Below are positions 34,485 to 46,177 of a stretch of DNA of 64,000 bases, piece by piece. Each line of letters begins with the position of its first letter. Position 1 is the stretch's first letter. The position numbers and the translations under genes were made by a program. The notes beneath the pieces were generated by a model that saw only the letters and a program-made list of their open reading frames with translations, was not told the DNA's origin and ran no database searches. This DNA comes from Candidatus Opimibacter skivensis (lineage in GTDB: Bacteria; Bacteroidota; Bacteroidia; Chitinophagales; Saprospiraceae), in contig JADKHH010000009.1 in NCBI GenBank assembly GCA_016721905.1, forward strand, positions 62,001 through 126,000. Reading direction: 5' to 3'.

Positions 34485-34591
34485 GACCCCCTACCCCCTG
34501 AAAGGGGGAGCTGATTTTACTTCCATTATTTCTTTCTAAGAAAAATTAAACATAAACCACATCAAGTCCCCCTTTCAGGGGGTAGGGGGTC
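34485..34591. repeat. Inverted repeat with 25-bp perfect arms after the thiolase gene
   Basis: Arms at 34485-34509 and 34567-34591 are perfect reverse complements, each containing the small hairpin CCCCCTGAAAGGGGG. The spacer (34510-34566) has no gene. It starts 7 bases after the thiolase stop and may terminate transcription in both directions. Confidence 0.75.
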
Positions 34592-34604
34592 AGACAGGCC
34601 ATAA

Positions 34605-34689
34605 CCTGACTTCACCTTTAATTGGTCATTGGATATTGGTTATTGTTTATTGATCCACAGAACAAGCTGTACCCTGACTTCACCTTTAA
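34605..34689. repeat. Direct repeat and heptamer run
   Basis: CCTGACTTCACCTTTAA occurs at 34605-34621 and again at 34673-34689. Between the copies are five phased 7-mers (34621-34655): ATTGGTC, ATTGGAT, ATTGGTT, ATTGTTT, ATTGATC. Confidence 0.75.
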
Positions 34690-34758
34690 CAGATCACTCG
34701 TGCTTAAAGACGTAGCATTTCAATTTGATCTATCCATTCTCCTTGCCCTTGCTCCTTG

Positions 34759-37700
34759 CTATCTAACCAACGTGACATCCCCATACAACGTCTCCGTCTT
34801 TCCATCTGCATAGATTACTTCGGCAACCCACACAAAAACACCAGGATTGATATCTTCTTCATTGGCTTTGCCATCCCATCCATCAGAAGGAACATTTGGC
34901 AAAAGACCTACACTTTCAAAGACAAGTCCTCCCCAACGATCATAAATACGCATAATAGGAATATCGGTTACCGCTTCCGGATGACTCGATATGAAGAAGA
35001 AATCATTGATGCCATCATCGTTCGGACTGAATACATTGGGAATAAATATTTCTCTGTGGATTTCCGGCACGATACATGAATCTGCTGGCGCAAGAATCGT
35101 AATGGTCCAGAATATACTATCGCATCCAAAGATGTTCGTATAGACCTGTTCTACAGTCCCGACCTCTTGTGGCTGACAAGTCAATTGTTGTACAATCGTA
35201 GTATCTGAAGGCAACAATACAATCGTTTCTATCACCGTACTGTCGCATCCTCCTGCATTGGTGAGTAATCGGGCAAATACACCGGCCATCGATGGTTCAC
35301 AGGTTTCGCCTGTCAATATAGTGGTGTCAGCTGGGATCAGCATGACGGTCTCAATGATAAAGCTATCACACCCATTGGTATTCTGTAACACACTGATAAA
35401 GGTGCCCGCCATAAATGGATCACAGGTTTGACTTGGTATCCAGGTACTATCCGGTGGAATAAATGTTACCGTTTCAATCACAATGCTATCACATCCACTT
35501 TGGCCTGTATATAAATCTGTAAAGACACCGGACGATAGCTCATCGCAAGTGTTTGATTGAAGTAGTGTGGTGTCTGCCAACACCCACGTGACGGTAGTAA
35601 TCGTCGTGCTATCACATCCATTGTCATCCGTAGTGACATCTGTAAAGACTCCTGTCTGCATCGGGTCACACGATGTATCTGTAAGGTAGATAGTATCAAG
35701 TGAAAAAAGAGTCAGTGTCGTAGCCAAAACACTATCGCATCCATCAATTGACTGGAGCGTATCAAAATAAACACCTGCAGTGGTTTGATATGCATCTCCC
35801 AGGTATATACTATCTCCGAAACAAATTTGAGCAGAAAGCGGCTGAATGAACGTTTGAAAAACTTCAACCGTATGTGTTGTACCCGGCTGACCTGTACAAA
35901 AAGGTGGAATAGTTTCTGCAATAGCAGTTAAAGTATAAACGGTAGTGACCGAAGGAAACACAGTGATAGAATGGCCTGGCAAAATATCATTGACTACATA
36001 TGTATTGCTTCCATCAGAGTATGTAATATCAAAAGGCCCGGTTCCTGTTAGAAAAAAATTAAGTGTTGCACTATCACCTTCACACACAGCTGTGGTGCCT
36101 GCAATACCCCCTGAGGGTTCTGCGACCCACATCACAGGAGTCCCAAAGGAAACAGATAAACAAGGATCCGTAAGGTCGACACCAGTGCCTGTCATAGCAT
36201 TACCTGCAACAGAAGAAACAAAATAAGTGACCCCCGTCATCAAAGGAGGTACCAGAGAAAAAACGGGCGTGTCACTGATCAACAGGATGTTGCCCGGGAA
36301 TCCAAGATGAAGCACATACACCAATGAATCATCCGGATCCAGCACAACACCTAGAGGAGGAATAACCGAAATGGTATCTCCTTCACATACAGCAATCTGA
36401 TTTAAATTCATGGTGCCTGCATTCGTGAGGCAGTTGCATATTTTTACTCCACTCACCGTATCCGGATCACAATTATTGGCATCATTGACCCAAAAGACAT
36501 ACGGGGTACCACTGAGCATTGGTTCACTGATGAAGATGGCCGGATTGCCTGGTATCAATGCACCGGAGACGGTACCTTCAATAACATAGGTCGTTGGATC
36601 ACCTCCAGTGATAGAAAAAGTAACAGTATAAAAAGTCGACGTAGGATCACAATTTGTACTGAGGTTATCCAGGATGGGGGCTGAAGGCAGTACCTCAACT
36701 AATAGGGTATCTGCATTCGTACAGCCACCACCAAATGTCTGCGTATATATCACCTCATGTATGCCTGTGCCCAATAAAGCCGGGTCAACCTGGCCAGCTG
36801 GGTCAGCAGCACCACTCCATATACCTCCCGGAGGATTTGCAGTCATCGTAATTGGTGTGGCATTAAGGCAAAGCGCAGCAACGGGATCAATTACGATGGG
36901 AGGTGCCGCTAAAACTTCAATATCAATAGCGCCAAAATAACACCCCTGTGCATCGTTAAACGTATACGTTACTTCATGAAAGCCCGGACCAAGGAGTGAC
37001 GGAAAAATAAAACCCGAGCTGTTGGCTTCGCCTCCCCATGCACCTCCGGGCGGAATGGCAATCAGTGCAATGACAGAATCACTCGCACAAAACGGACCCG
37101 TCGGTTCTATATCAGCAGTGAGTCCGGGCACCACTTCCACCACGATCTCTGCTGAGCTCGAGCATCCGTTTCCGTCTTCTGCTGTATAGATGATCAGATG
37201 AGGACCGTCACCTGCATCTGCGGGATCAAACAATCCACCAATTGTAATTTCGCCTTCCCAAATTCCACCAGATGGCGTGCCGGTCATTTGTATAGGATTG
37301 GCATTTTCACATAGGATGCCCGGATCATCAATGAGTACTTCAGGTACCAGGACAACATTGATTGTTACTTCAGCTGTATTCGAACAACCATTTGCGTTGC
37401 TAACGGTATACGTGATTACATGATCCCCTTCTCCGGCATACCCGGGATCAAAGATTCCATCACTTGTTATTTCCCCGCCACTCCATGTGCCACCGGGAGG
37501 ATCCGCTGTCAATTGAACCGGGTCGAGGTTTTCACACATAGGGTCGATAGGAGGATCTATGGTAATATCCGGTCCTGGATCAATCTCCACTTCCGTTTCG
37601 GTGACAGCCGTACAACCAAATGCATCCGTCACTGTCACATAGTACGTGCCGGCCATGCCGATGGTTACATTATTGATGACCGGATTTTGTGCAGTTGAAA

Positions 37701-38706
37701 AATAATTAAGTGGTCCATCCCATTCATACGCGGTGCCTCCGTCGGCCATGAGATTGAGGGTTTCACCGATACATACAGGGCTATTGTTCGATGCACTCAC
37801 ATCAGGTGGAGGTAATACGGTGATGACCACAGTATCATTATGAAAATATCCGCATCGATATTCGATGAGCGTTGTATAGGTTGTTGTTTGCGAGGGAGTG
37901 GCTGTAGGATTGCTTTCATCCAGTGCAGACAGCGTAGGATCAGGTGCCCATGTCCATGCAATCCCATTTGCATCGGCTTGAAGATCGATACTTTCTCCTT
38001 CACATATCGTTTCGTCAGCCATCGGCTCAAGTTCAGGAGGTCCGAAACAAACAGTATGCAAATTGGAAAGTGACCCTGTGCCGGAACTGAAGCCATAATA
38101 GACCGATGCATTACCACTGAAAATATCTGCAACGATGTTGCCTGCGTAGGAAATCTGTTCTTCGTCAAGCGCTGCTGTAAGTCTCATGGCTACCGGATCC
38201 CAGGATATGACGAAACAATGGTCCATACAATCCTCGATGTTGACGATATTAAGAGGTGCCACCAGGCTTGTAGGGGCATTATGGTTGACCGATCCCATCG
38301 AAACTATGGCCATGTGATCGCTTGTGGGGTCACCAAAGGCGCCATTGAAGTAGTCATCTATTTCAATGGCGATGGATGGAGTTATGCCTTCATAGCCAAT
38401 TCCACCACCCCCAACACCAAGTGCTGTATTCGTGGTAGCCAGGATGAAGACTATCCCATCTGCACCATTAGCATCTTTACATCCAAAATTGAAAGTTGCT
38501 TCTTCATAAAAGGGCTGTGTCAGGTCTATGGGGTTTTGTGAGAAAAAAGACCCCGCCTGCCCAGGTGAATCCGCCGTGAGTTGATAGCAGTCACCTCCCA
38601 GGGAGGTAGCATTACCATTGACCACAAAGTTCTGTCCGCTGAGGGATGCAGCAGTGAGGATAACCATCATGGTTACAAGTCCACCGGCAGAAATAAGTTG
38701 CTTCAT
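34759..38706 (-). CDS. Giant secreted lectin-like repeat protein with T9SS type B domain
   Basis: 1315 residues. After a signal peptide (MKQLISAGGLVTMMVILTAA) comes an L-type lectin-like domain (about 25-225: GADGIVFILATTN, GITPSIAIEIDDYFNG), a PKD-like unit, then about four ~75-residue Ig-like repeats with NPPGGIWSG and HEVIYT cores, an irregular region, and five 41-residue repeats with TCxP and GCDSxxIETV. The last ~95 residues (IFIPNVFSPNDDGINDFF, MRIYDRWGG, GVFVWVAEV) are the gliding-motility-type sorting domain. It is expected on the cell surface, binding glycans through the lectin domain. Glycan identity is unknown. Confidence 0.9.
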   Translation of the reverse strand: MKQLISAGGLVTMMVILTAASLSGQNFVVNGNATSLGGDCYQLTADSPGQAGSFFSQNPIDLTQPFYEEATFNFGCKDANGADGIVFILATTNTALGVGGGGIGYEGITPSIAIEIDDYFNGAFGDPTSDHMAIVSMGSVNHNAPTSLVAPLNIVNIEDCMDHCFVISWDPVAMRLTAALDEEQISYAGNIVADIFSGNASVYYGFSSGTGSLSNLHTVCFGPPELEPMADETICEGESIDLQADANGIAWTWAPDPTLSALDESNPTATPSQTTTYTTLIEYRCGYFHNDTVVITVLPPPDVSASNNSPVCIGETLNLMADGGTAYEWDGPLNYFSTAQNPVINNVTIGMAGTYYVTVTDAFGCTAVTETEVEIDPGPDITIDPPIDPMCENLDPVQLTADPPGGTWSGGEITSDGIFDPGYAGEGDHVITYTVSNANGCSNTAEVTINVVLVPEVLIDDPGILCENANPIQMTGTPSGGIWEGEITIGGLFDPADAGDGPHLIIYTAEDGNGCSSSAEIVVEVVPGLTADIEPTGPFCASDSVIALIAIPPGGAWGGEANSSGFIFPSLLGPGFHEVTYTFNDAQGCYFGAIDIEVLAAPPIVIDPVAALCLNATPITMTANPPGGIWSGAADPAGQVDPALLGTGIHEVIYTQTFGGGCTNADTLLVEVLPSAPILDNLSTNCDPTSTFYTVTFSITGGDPTTYVIEGTVSGALIPGNPAIFISEPMLSGTPYVFWVNDANNCDPDTVSGVKICNCLTNAGTMNLNQIAVCEGDTISVIPPLGVVLDPDDSLVYVLHLGFPGNILLISDTPVFSLVPPLMTGVTYFVSSVAGNAMTGTGVDLTDPCLSVSFGTPVMWVAEPSGGIAGTTAVCEGDSATLNFFLTGTGPFDITYSDGSNTYVVNDILPGHSITVFPSVTTVYTLTAIAETIPPFCTGQPGTTHTVEVFQTFIQPLSAQICFGDSIYLGDAYQTTAGVYFDTLQSIDGCDSVLATTLTLFSLDTIYLTDTSCDPMQTGVFTDVTTDDNGCDSTTITTVTWVLADTTLLQSNTCDELSSGVFTDLYTGQSGCDSIVIETVTFIPPDSTWIPSQTCDPFMAGTFISVLQNTNGCDSFIIETVMLIPADTTILTGETCEPSMAGVFARLLTNAGGCDSTVIETIVLLPSDTTIVQQLTCQPQEVGTVEQVYTNIFGCDSIFWTITILAPADSCIVPEIHREIFIPNVFSPNDDGINDFFFISSHPEAVTDIPIMRIYDRWGGLVFESVGLLPNVPSDGWDGKANEEDINPGVFVWVAEVIYADGKTETLYGDVTLVR

Positions 38707-38915
38707 CCAAACAGGTTATTCAAGTGAGCAAAAAAATCTGACGGCAGGTCAAAAGGTGCGATCGGGTAAATCATTAGCTACAATAGGGTACTGAAAATAA
38801 AAACCCTGGGAAGTTCTGGCCAACAAGCCATTTCCAGAGGTTTGGGAAATGAAAGTAATAAAACCTTTCGGGAATGAGGAAAAGTGATTTTACTAAATCC
38901 CCCTTTAAGCCCTCG

Positions 38916-39168
38916 GCCGTTGGATTGAGCGTCGTGGTGAGCGAAGTCGAACTGTTTTCTCCGCCAACCACCGCGAGACCCACCGCAATTCCATAAAGAT
39001 CCCTCTTTGGACTCACATAGCTGGCGGCGAGAACGCCATCCAGCGGCGATTTTATTTCCTACGGAAATTAAAATCAGGCCAATTCCGATTTGTGTATAAA
39101 CGGTAGGGCCGTTGGATGGAGCGTCGTGGTGAGCGAAGTCGAACTATTTTCTCCGCCAACCACCGCGA
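38916..39168. repeat. 62-bp direct repeat pair
   Basis: Copies at 38916-38977 and 39107-39168, same orientation, two mismatches. Both begin GGCCGTTGGA, contain GTCGTGGTGAGCGAAGTCGA and end CCAACCACCGCGA. Between them lies a lone arm GGCGGCGAGAACGCCATC (39023-39040) of the element at 11041. Confidence 0.85.
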
Positions 39169-39215
39169 TACTTACGTAATCTCTTCCGTAATTCCCAGTA
39201 GAATCCCATCGTCGC

Positions 39216-39379
39216 GGGCGTATTGCATCCGCCCCCTACGATGGGATTTCTTTTGTCAGGGGCGGATGCAATACGCCCCTGACAAAAGAAATCTATCCCT
39301 TTGCCGTTGCAAGAGCTTGCTCCTGCAACGGCAGTAAAAAAAATGGAATGGTAAAGCTTCTTAAGCCTATACCATTCCA
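39216..39379. repeat. Cluster of three hairpins downstream of gyrB
   Basis: 39216-39293: inverted repeats with core GTATTGCATCCGCCC, the right half also a long perfect hairpin with GATTTCTTTTGTCAGGGGCG arms. 39302-39333: TGCCGTTGCA/TGCAACGGCA hairpin. 39344-39379: TGGAATGGTA/TACCATTCCA hairpin. These fill most of the gap between the giant lectin-like gene and gyrB; no gene is supported there. Confidence 0.8.
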
Positions 39380-39435
39380 TCTAATTGTGATCCTATTTGA
39401 TTTACGGGGCAAAGACTATTCTCAGCACACCGCTT

Positions 39436-41418
<1,983 letters not shown>

Positions 41419-41433
41419 TCAAAAATTGAGGTG

Positions 41434-41441
41434 CAAAAGTA
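41434..41441 (-). promoter_or_regulatory. -7 element of gyrB
   Basis: Minus-strand TACTTTTG matches TAnnTTTG exactly, 24 bases before the gyrB ATG. No clear -33 TTTG. Confidence 0.55.
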
Positions 41442-41950
41442 AGGAAAATACACCGGAAAACCTAATGGGTTCTAAAGTATATTTTGCTGATTTTCAGTCA
41501 TATAAACTTATTTATTTCCTTAATGTGAGGCGTTTGTCAGGTTTGTCAGGAAAGCTGGAAAATAACCCGGTTTTTGGCCCTTGAAAACCAGGTTGAATTG
41601 GACTGGAAATTGGCTGAATAAAAGGCCACAAATCAATTTCTCGCGCGGAGACGCAGAATCCTGCAAGTTTATTTCTCGCGCAACGCCGCAACGCCGCAGC
41701 GCCCCTGGTCAGGTTTACCCGCTAATCCCGCCGCCCTTACGGAGCGGGATCTTCGCTGCGCTTCGATTTGCGCCAATTCACGCTAATGAAAATCTGCCTC
41801 CTGACAGTCTCTCTGCTCTATGCTCTATGCCCCCTATGCTTGCTACTTGCCTTTCGCCTCTTGAGCCTCTTGAGCCTCTTTAGCCATTTTTAATAAAATC
41901 TCTACCTTCATCGACCTATCTCATACCGTTTACTTAAATCAACTGTCGTA
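41442..41950. other. 509-base gap between gyrB and the PNGase F-like gene
   Basis: No gene supported. It contains short tandem units: GTTTGTCAG twice near 41530, GCAACGCC-type 8-mers near 41680, TGCTCTA 7-mers near 41815, and CTTGAGCCT 9-mers near 41860. These look like the same class of low-complexity spacer as the heptamer arrays. Confidence 0.5.
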
Positions 41951-44900
41951 GTGAAAAAACTGTCCTTCCTTCTCATTCTCACCCTTTCATTGATTTCTAT
42001 AGCTCGTGCTCAGGACACTATCAAGGTCCAGACCTTTACCTGGGATGATAATCACCGCGTCGATTCTTTCGACTTTCCGGATGACCCGGATCAGAAATAC
42101 CGCAAGATTTTAATGAAGTATAATATGCGGTGCCATGACGCAGTCGTGGGCAATGGAAGTACAGGTTGCTACGAATGGGATTATAGCTGTAACACCTTCG
42201 TCACCGATCCCACACGCACTGACTCCTCACGTGCCTCAGCCCCTGACTATACCATTTCCAATTTTACAGGAACAAGCTTTCCATATAGTGCTGTACCAAC
42301 GTACGAGTACACATCCTATACTCAGCATGAAACCATAATAGAACAAGGCATAAATTCCAGTGAAGGATTTTTCGCCCCGCAAGGACCCATTTATCCTTTC
42401 TCTCCGGCATCAAAAACTTATCGTTATCAGGTGATCCTTCCCTCAGATCATCTCGTCACCGGAGGCATGGTCGTAGGTCCTGTATATGGTATCCGAATGA
42501 ATATTTTACAACCTGGCGCGACTGTTGGTTTTTTCAAAATCAGGTTAAAAAACACCACTCAATCTGTTACAAGCGATTATCCTGATGAAATAGGATTGCA
42601 GGAAGTGTATCACAAGACAACTGATTTTTCCAATGGCATCGTATTTCCTTTTTACCAGGCTTTTGATTGGACAGGGGAAAATCTGCTGGTAGATATTTCA
42701 TTTACCACGGAGGATCCTGCTGGTGTACCTGCTTTTGAATTTTTTGAATCGTCTTTTGATACCAGAGCCATTCAATCAGAAGCTGGAGCCGACGAACATC
42801 ATTTGGTTTTTGGTGGTGCCAGTTCAGTGGACCTGCAAAAAGCTGCAATTGAAAATATCAAGGACGAAATAACGGTTGCTTTTTGGGCGTATGGAGACCC
42901 TGCTGCATTGCCTTCAAATACACAGATTGTTGATGCCACGGATCAGGCAGGACAACGTCAGGCGACGATTCACCTGCCCTGGAGCGACGGTGTTGTTTAT
43001 TGGGATTGCGGCAATGACGGCACTGGGTATGATAGAATAAACAAATCAGTTCCTGTCGAGGATTTTGAAGGCAAATGGAGCCATTGGGCTTTCACGAAAA
43101 ATACGTCCACGGGTGAGATGAATATTTTCCTGAATGGTGAACTTTTTCATAGCGGAAGTGGTCGCACAAAAAAAATGGATTTCAATGCATTCCGTTTTGG
43201 TCTCAACCTCGGAAATGGTAATCCATGGTTTGGGGCGATGGATGAGATCCAGGTGTGGGATAAAGCACTTGATGAAGCTACCATCCGGGATTGGATGTTC
43301 AAGTCCGTTGATGCCAGTCATCCTGAGTATGTGCATCTTCGCAATTATTTTAACCTGAACGAAGGAACAGGCAATGTTGCCCATGATGCATCAGACAACG
43401 GATACGACGCAGCCATATCGATTCCATCATGGAGAGAAGCCAGAGGAAGTCAACTTTACCTTAATTTTTCAAAAACGAATCTGACACCCGTCGCTTCATT
43501 TTTCCAGGGAGATTTTACCATCCTGGATACTCCATTGACCGTTTTGGATTCGATCGAAAGCACACTACATCAGGTGATCCATTATGGCGTTGAAGGAACC
43601 GACCTGGTCCGTTTAGATACGCAGTTTGTATATCCAGCCGGAGATCGACCTGTATATGATGAATACGGTGTGTTGATAGACAAAATACATGCTCCTCCAA
43701 CCGGTATCATTGACATAAGTACGTTGTCCTATTATGCAAAAAACCATGCTCGGTTTGAACTCCTCTCGCTGGTCACACCTTATGGCATTCGTCTTGATCT
43801 CGGTCCCGCAGGCAAGACCTTCACATTTGATGTCACTGATTTTGGGCCTGTGCTGAAAGGCCGACGTAAACTCTCTGTAGAGTTTGGTGGTGAAAACCAG
43901 GAAGAACTTGATATCACATTCTGGTTTATCACCGGGACTCCTGAACGTGATGTACTTGATATACAACCTATCTGGCCTCAGGCCCGTGGATACTTTAATG
44001 AGATACAATCCGACCTTCGTTTCGAACCACGACAAGTTCCATTGATGCCCTTTGCTACCCATTATAAAGTCAGATCTGCCATCACAGGTCATGAACAAAA
44101 CGGGGAGTTTGTTTCACGTCAACATTATATCAATGTCAAAGGAGGTTCGCAGGAATTCCTCTTTGATGTCTGGAAATCCTGTAGCAGAAATCCGATTTAT
44201 CCGCAAGGAGGTACATGGATTTTTGATCGCGCAGGCTGGTGTCCTGGTATGGCTACGGATGTGCATGAATTTTCACTGGATGGTTTTGTCGAGCCTGGTG
44301 AAACTGTCGAATTTGATTATGGAGTCAACGGACCAGCGATGGGTTCGGCCAATTACCTTGTCAATAATTTGCTGGTCACCTATGGTGCCTATAACTTCAA
44401 TCTGGATGCATCCATTGAGGCGATCGTGCGTCCTAACAATACGCATGTGGAATACGCAAGACTCAATCCGGCATGTAATACACCAACCGTGCTTGTAAAA
44501 AACAGTGGTGAGGAATTGATTGAATCTGTGAAAATCAGTTATGGTACTGCTCCATGGAATGCGGAAACATATTTTTGGGTAGGAGACATAGAGCCACAGG
44601 CCTCCGTCGAAATTGTTTTGCCTCAGCCTCCTGCTGGGTTTTGGCAAGAAGGTGGATTATTTACCGCCACTATAGTTGAAGTCAATGGTGTCGCTGATGG
44701 CAACAGTGAAAACAATATCATGCAATCGACTTTTGATCAGGCCAGGGTATATGATTATGTTGATCCGGTACAATTGAGAGTTGCGACCAATGCTACAGGC
44801 GGTGATTATTTTTATACCATCAAGGATGGAGCAGGTGCTGTTGTTTTGCTACGCAATAATATGTCCAGCAATACAGTATACACAGATGACCTGATGTTCC

Positions 44901-45376
44901 CGAACGGATGTTATACACTCAACTTCAGGGACTCTGGTGAAGATGGATTATCCTTCTGGCTTTTTCCTGAAAATGGGAATGGTAGTTTACGGATTCAACG
45001 CAAATTACCCAATGGCAATGCGGTTACTGTGTACTCTTTCGAACCGGATTTTGGGGCTGGTGTTCAATATGACTTTCATATAGGTGCGCTCATCTCTGCT
45101 ACGGAAGATACCGATCAGTCCTTTCAACTCTTCAGTACGTATCCTAATCCGACGATGGATGAATTGAAAATTGACCTGCTCGGCTTTGAAGGAAAAGAGT
45201 TGACTTTCAAACTGGTGGACCTGAACGGCAGAATCATGTTTACAAAAACGTATCGAAGCGAATCAGGAAATGCAACAACTGAAATCGACCTTAGTAAACT
45301 TGCTCCGGGCATGTATGTGCTACATGGCACGGATGGTCAGCGGAACTGGGTGAGGGAGGTGGTGAAGACAAATTGA
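41951..45376 (+). CDS. Secreted PNGase F-like glycosidase with inserted LamG domain and T9SS type A signal
   Basis: 1141 residues with a signal peptide (MKKLSFLLILTLSLISIARA). The N-terminal part has the PNGase F-like pattern YRKILMKYNMRCHD...CYEWDY. A LamG/concanavalin-like domain occupies about residues 277-460 (ITVAFWAYGDP, MNIFLNGELFHSG, WFGAMDEIQVWDKAL). The PNGase F C-terminal domain follows, with the hallmark QGGTWIFDRAGWCPG (about 753-767). A type A sorting domain (from residue ~1058, YPNPTMDELKIDL, LAPGMYVL) ends it. PNGase F cleaves N-glycans from Asn of glycoproteins; activity here is inferred from family, not from verified catalytic residues. Confidence 0.82.
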   Translation: MKKLSFLLILTLSLISIARAQDTIKVQTFTWDDNHRVDSFDFPDDPDQKYRKILMKYNMRCHDAVVGNGSTGCYEWDYSCNTFVTDPTRTDSSRASAPDYTISNFTGTSFPYSAVPTYEYTSYTQHETIIEQGINSSEGFFAPQGPIYPFSPASKTYRYQVILPSDHLVTGGMVVGPVYGIRMNILQPGATVGFFKIRLKNTTQSVTSDYPDEIGLQEVYHKTTDFSNGIVFPFYQAFDWTGENLLVDISFTTEDPAGVPAFEFFESSFDTRAIQSEAGADEHHLVFGGASSVDLQKAAIENIKDEITVAFWAYGDPAALPSNTQIVDATDQAGQRQATIHLPWSDGVVYWDCGNDGTGYDRINKSVPVEDFEGKWSHWAFTKNTSTGEMNIFLNGELFHSGSGRTKKMDFNAFRFGLNLGNGNPWFGAMDEIQVWDKALDEATIRDWMFKSVDASHPEYVHLRNYFNLNEGTGNVAHDASDNGYDAAISIPSWREARGSQLYLNFSKTNLTPVASFFQGDFTILDTPLTVLDSIESTLHQVIHYGVEGTDLVRLDTQFVYPAGDRPVYDEYGVLIDKIHAPPTGIIDISTLSYYAKNHARFELLSLVTPYGIRLDLGPAGKTFTFDVTDFGPVLKGRRKLSVEFGGENQEELDITFWFITGTPERDVLDIQPIWPQARGYFNEIQSDLRFEPRQVPLMPFATHYKVRSAITGHEQNGEFVSRQHYINVKGGSQEFLFDVWKSCSRNPIYPQGGTWIFDRAGWCPGMATDVHEFSLDGFVEPGETVEFDYGVNGPAMGSANYLVNNLLVTYGAYNFNLDASIEAIVRPNNTHVEYARLNPACNTPTVLVKNSGEELIESVKISYGTAPWNAETYFWVGDIEPQASVEIVLPQPPAGFWQEGGLFTATIVEVNGVADGNSENNIMQSTFDQARVYDYVDPVQLRVATNATGGDYFYTIKDGAGAVVLLRNNMSSNTVYTDDLMFPNGCYTLNFRDSGEDGLSFWLFPENGNGSLRIQRKLPNGNAVTVYSFEPDFGAGVQYDFHIGALISATEDTDQSFQLFSTYPNPTMDELKIDLLGFEGKELTFKLVDLNGRIMFTKTYRSESGNATTEIDLSKLAPGMYVLHGTDGQRNWVREVVKTN

Positions 45377-45478
45377 ACATCTTTAAAAATCTTTCTTTCA
45401 TCAATTAGGCTAAGGTGAAAGCATGTAAAGTATTTTTACTTTAGTTTCAATGGATTTGGCTAATTTAGATTAACTCAA

Positions 45479-46162
45479 ATGACTCCAATGAAACTGCAAA
45501 AGATACTTGTCATCCTGTTTTTTACCATGACCTTAGGCTTGCCAATATTAACTACTGGTCAGTCTGTCGCTGATGTGGATGGCAACTCCTATACCACCAT
45601 CAAAATCAATCAACAGGTCTGGCTGGGGCAAAACCTAAATACCAGTCATTTCAGAAATGGAGACCCTATCCCTGAAGTGACCACTGATGAAGCATGGGAA
45701 AAAGCCGGAACTGAGCAAAAACCAGCCTGGTGCTATTATGAAAACAGCACTGATCAGGGAAAGACGTATGGCAAATTGTACAATTGGTATGCTGTAAATG
45801 ATCCTAGAGGATTAGCGCCGAAAGGATATCATATACCCACTGTTCAGGATTGGAATACAATGTCTTCCTCCCTGGGTGGTGGAGAGAAAGCAGGTGGCAA
45901 ACTGAAAGAAAAAGGCATGACCCATTGGAAAAGCCCAAACACAGAGGCAACTAATTCAAGCGGTTGGAACGGATTGCCCGGTGGGCTCAACTATAGTTTT
46001 GGAACTTTTGTTGGTGTAGGAAGTACCGGATACTGGTGGACTTCAGTTGAAGATGGGGAAGTCACTGCCAATGTATACTCATTGAGTTTCGAAAACAGCA
46101 CCCTCTATGATCTCTTCCTCAATAAAGGGGTTGGACTTTCTGTTCGTTGTATCAGGGATTAG
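45479..46162 (+). CDS. FISUMP-domain exported protein
   Basis: 227 residues with a signal peptide ending near TTGQ. It has the Fibrobacter-succinogenes-major-paralogous pattern: VADVDGNSYTTIKINQQVWL, GQNLNTSHFRNGD, YNWYAVNDPRGLAPKGYHIP, GYWWTSVEDG and the closing LSVRCIRD. The domain is common in surface proteins of Bacteroidota and Fibrobacterota; no biochemical function is established. Followed by a beta-barrel gene after 15 bases, though that gene has its own promoter box. Confidence 0.9.
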   Translation: MTPMKLQKILVILFFTMTLGLPILTTGQSVADVDGNSYTTIKINQQVWLGQNLNTSHFRNGDPIPEVTTDEAWEKAGTEQKPAWCYYENSTDQGKTYGKLYNWYAVNDPRGLAPKGYHIPTVQDWNTMSSSLGGGEKAGGKLKEKGMTHWKSPNTEATNSSGWNGLPGGLNYSFGTFVGVGSTGYWWTSVEDGEVTANVYSLSFENSTLYDLFLNKGVGLSVRCIRD

Positions 46163-46165
46163 TCA

Positions 46166-46173
46166 TAGTTTTG
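46166..46173 (+). promoter_or_regulatory. -7 element immediately before the beta-barrel ATG
   Basis: TAGTTTTG matches TAnnTTTG exactly and is followed by CCCC and then the ATG at 46178, which leaves almost no 5' untranslated region and suggests a leaderless transcript. Confidence 0.5.
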
Positions 46174-46177
46174 CCCC

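Noticed and set aside
39116..39380. Short frames on both strands in the repeat cluster
   Set aside because: They consist of repeat sequence with arms of palindromes; no homology or start context supports them.
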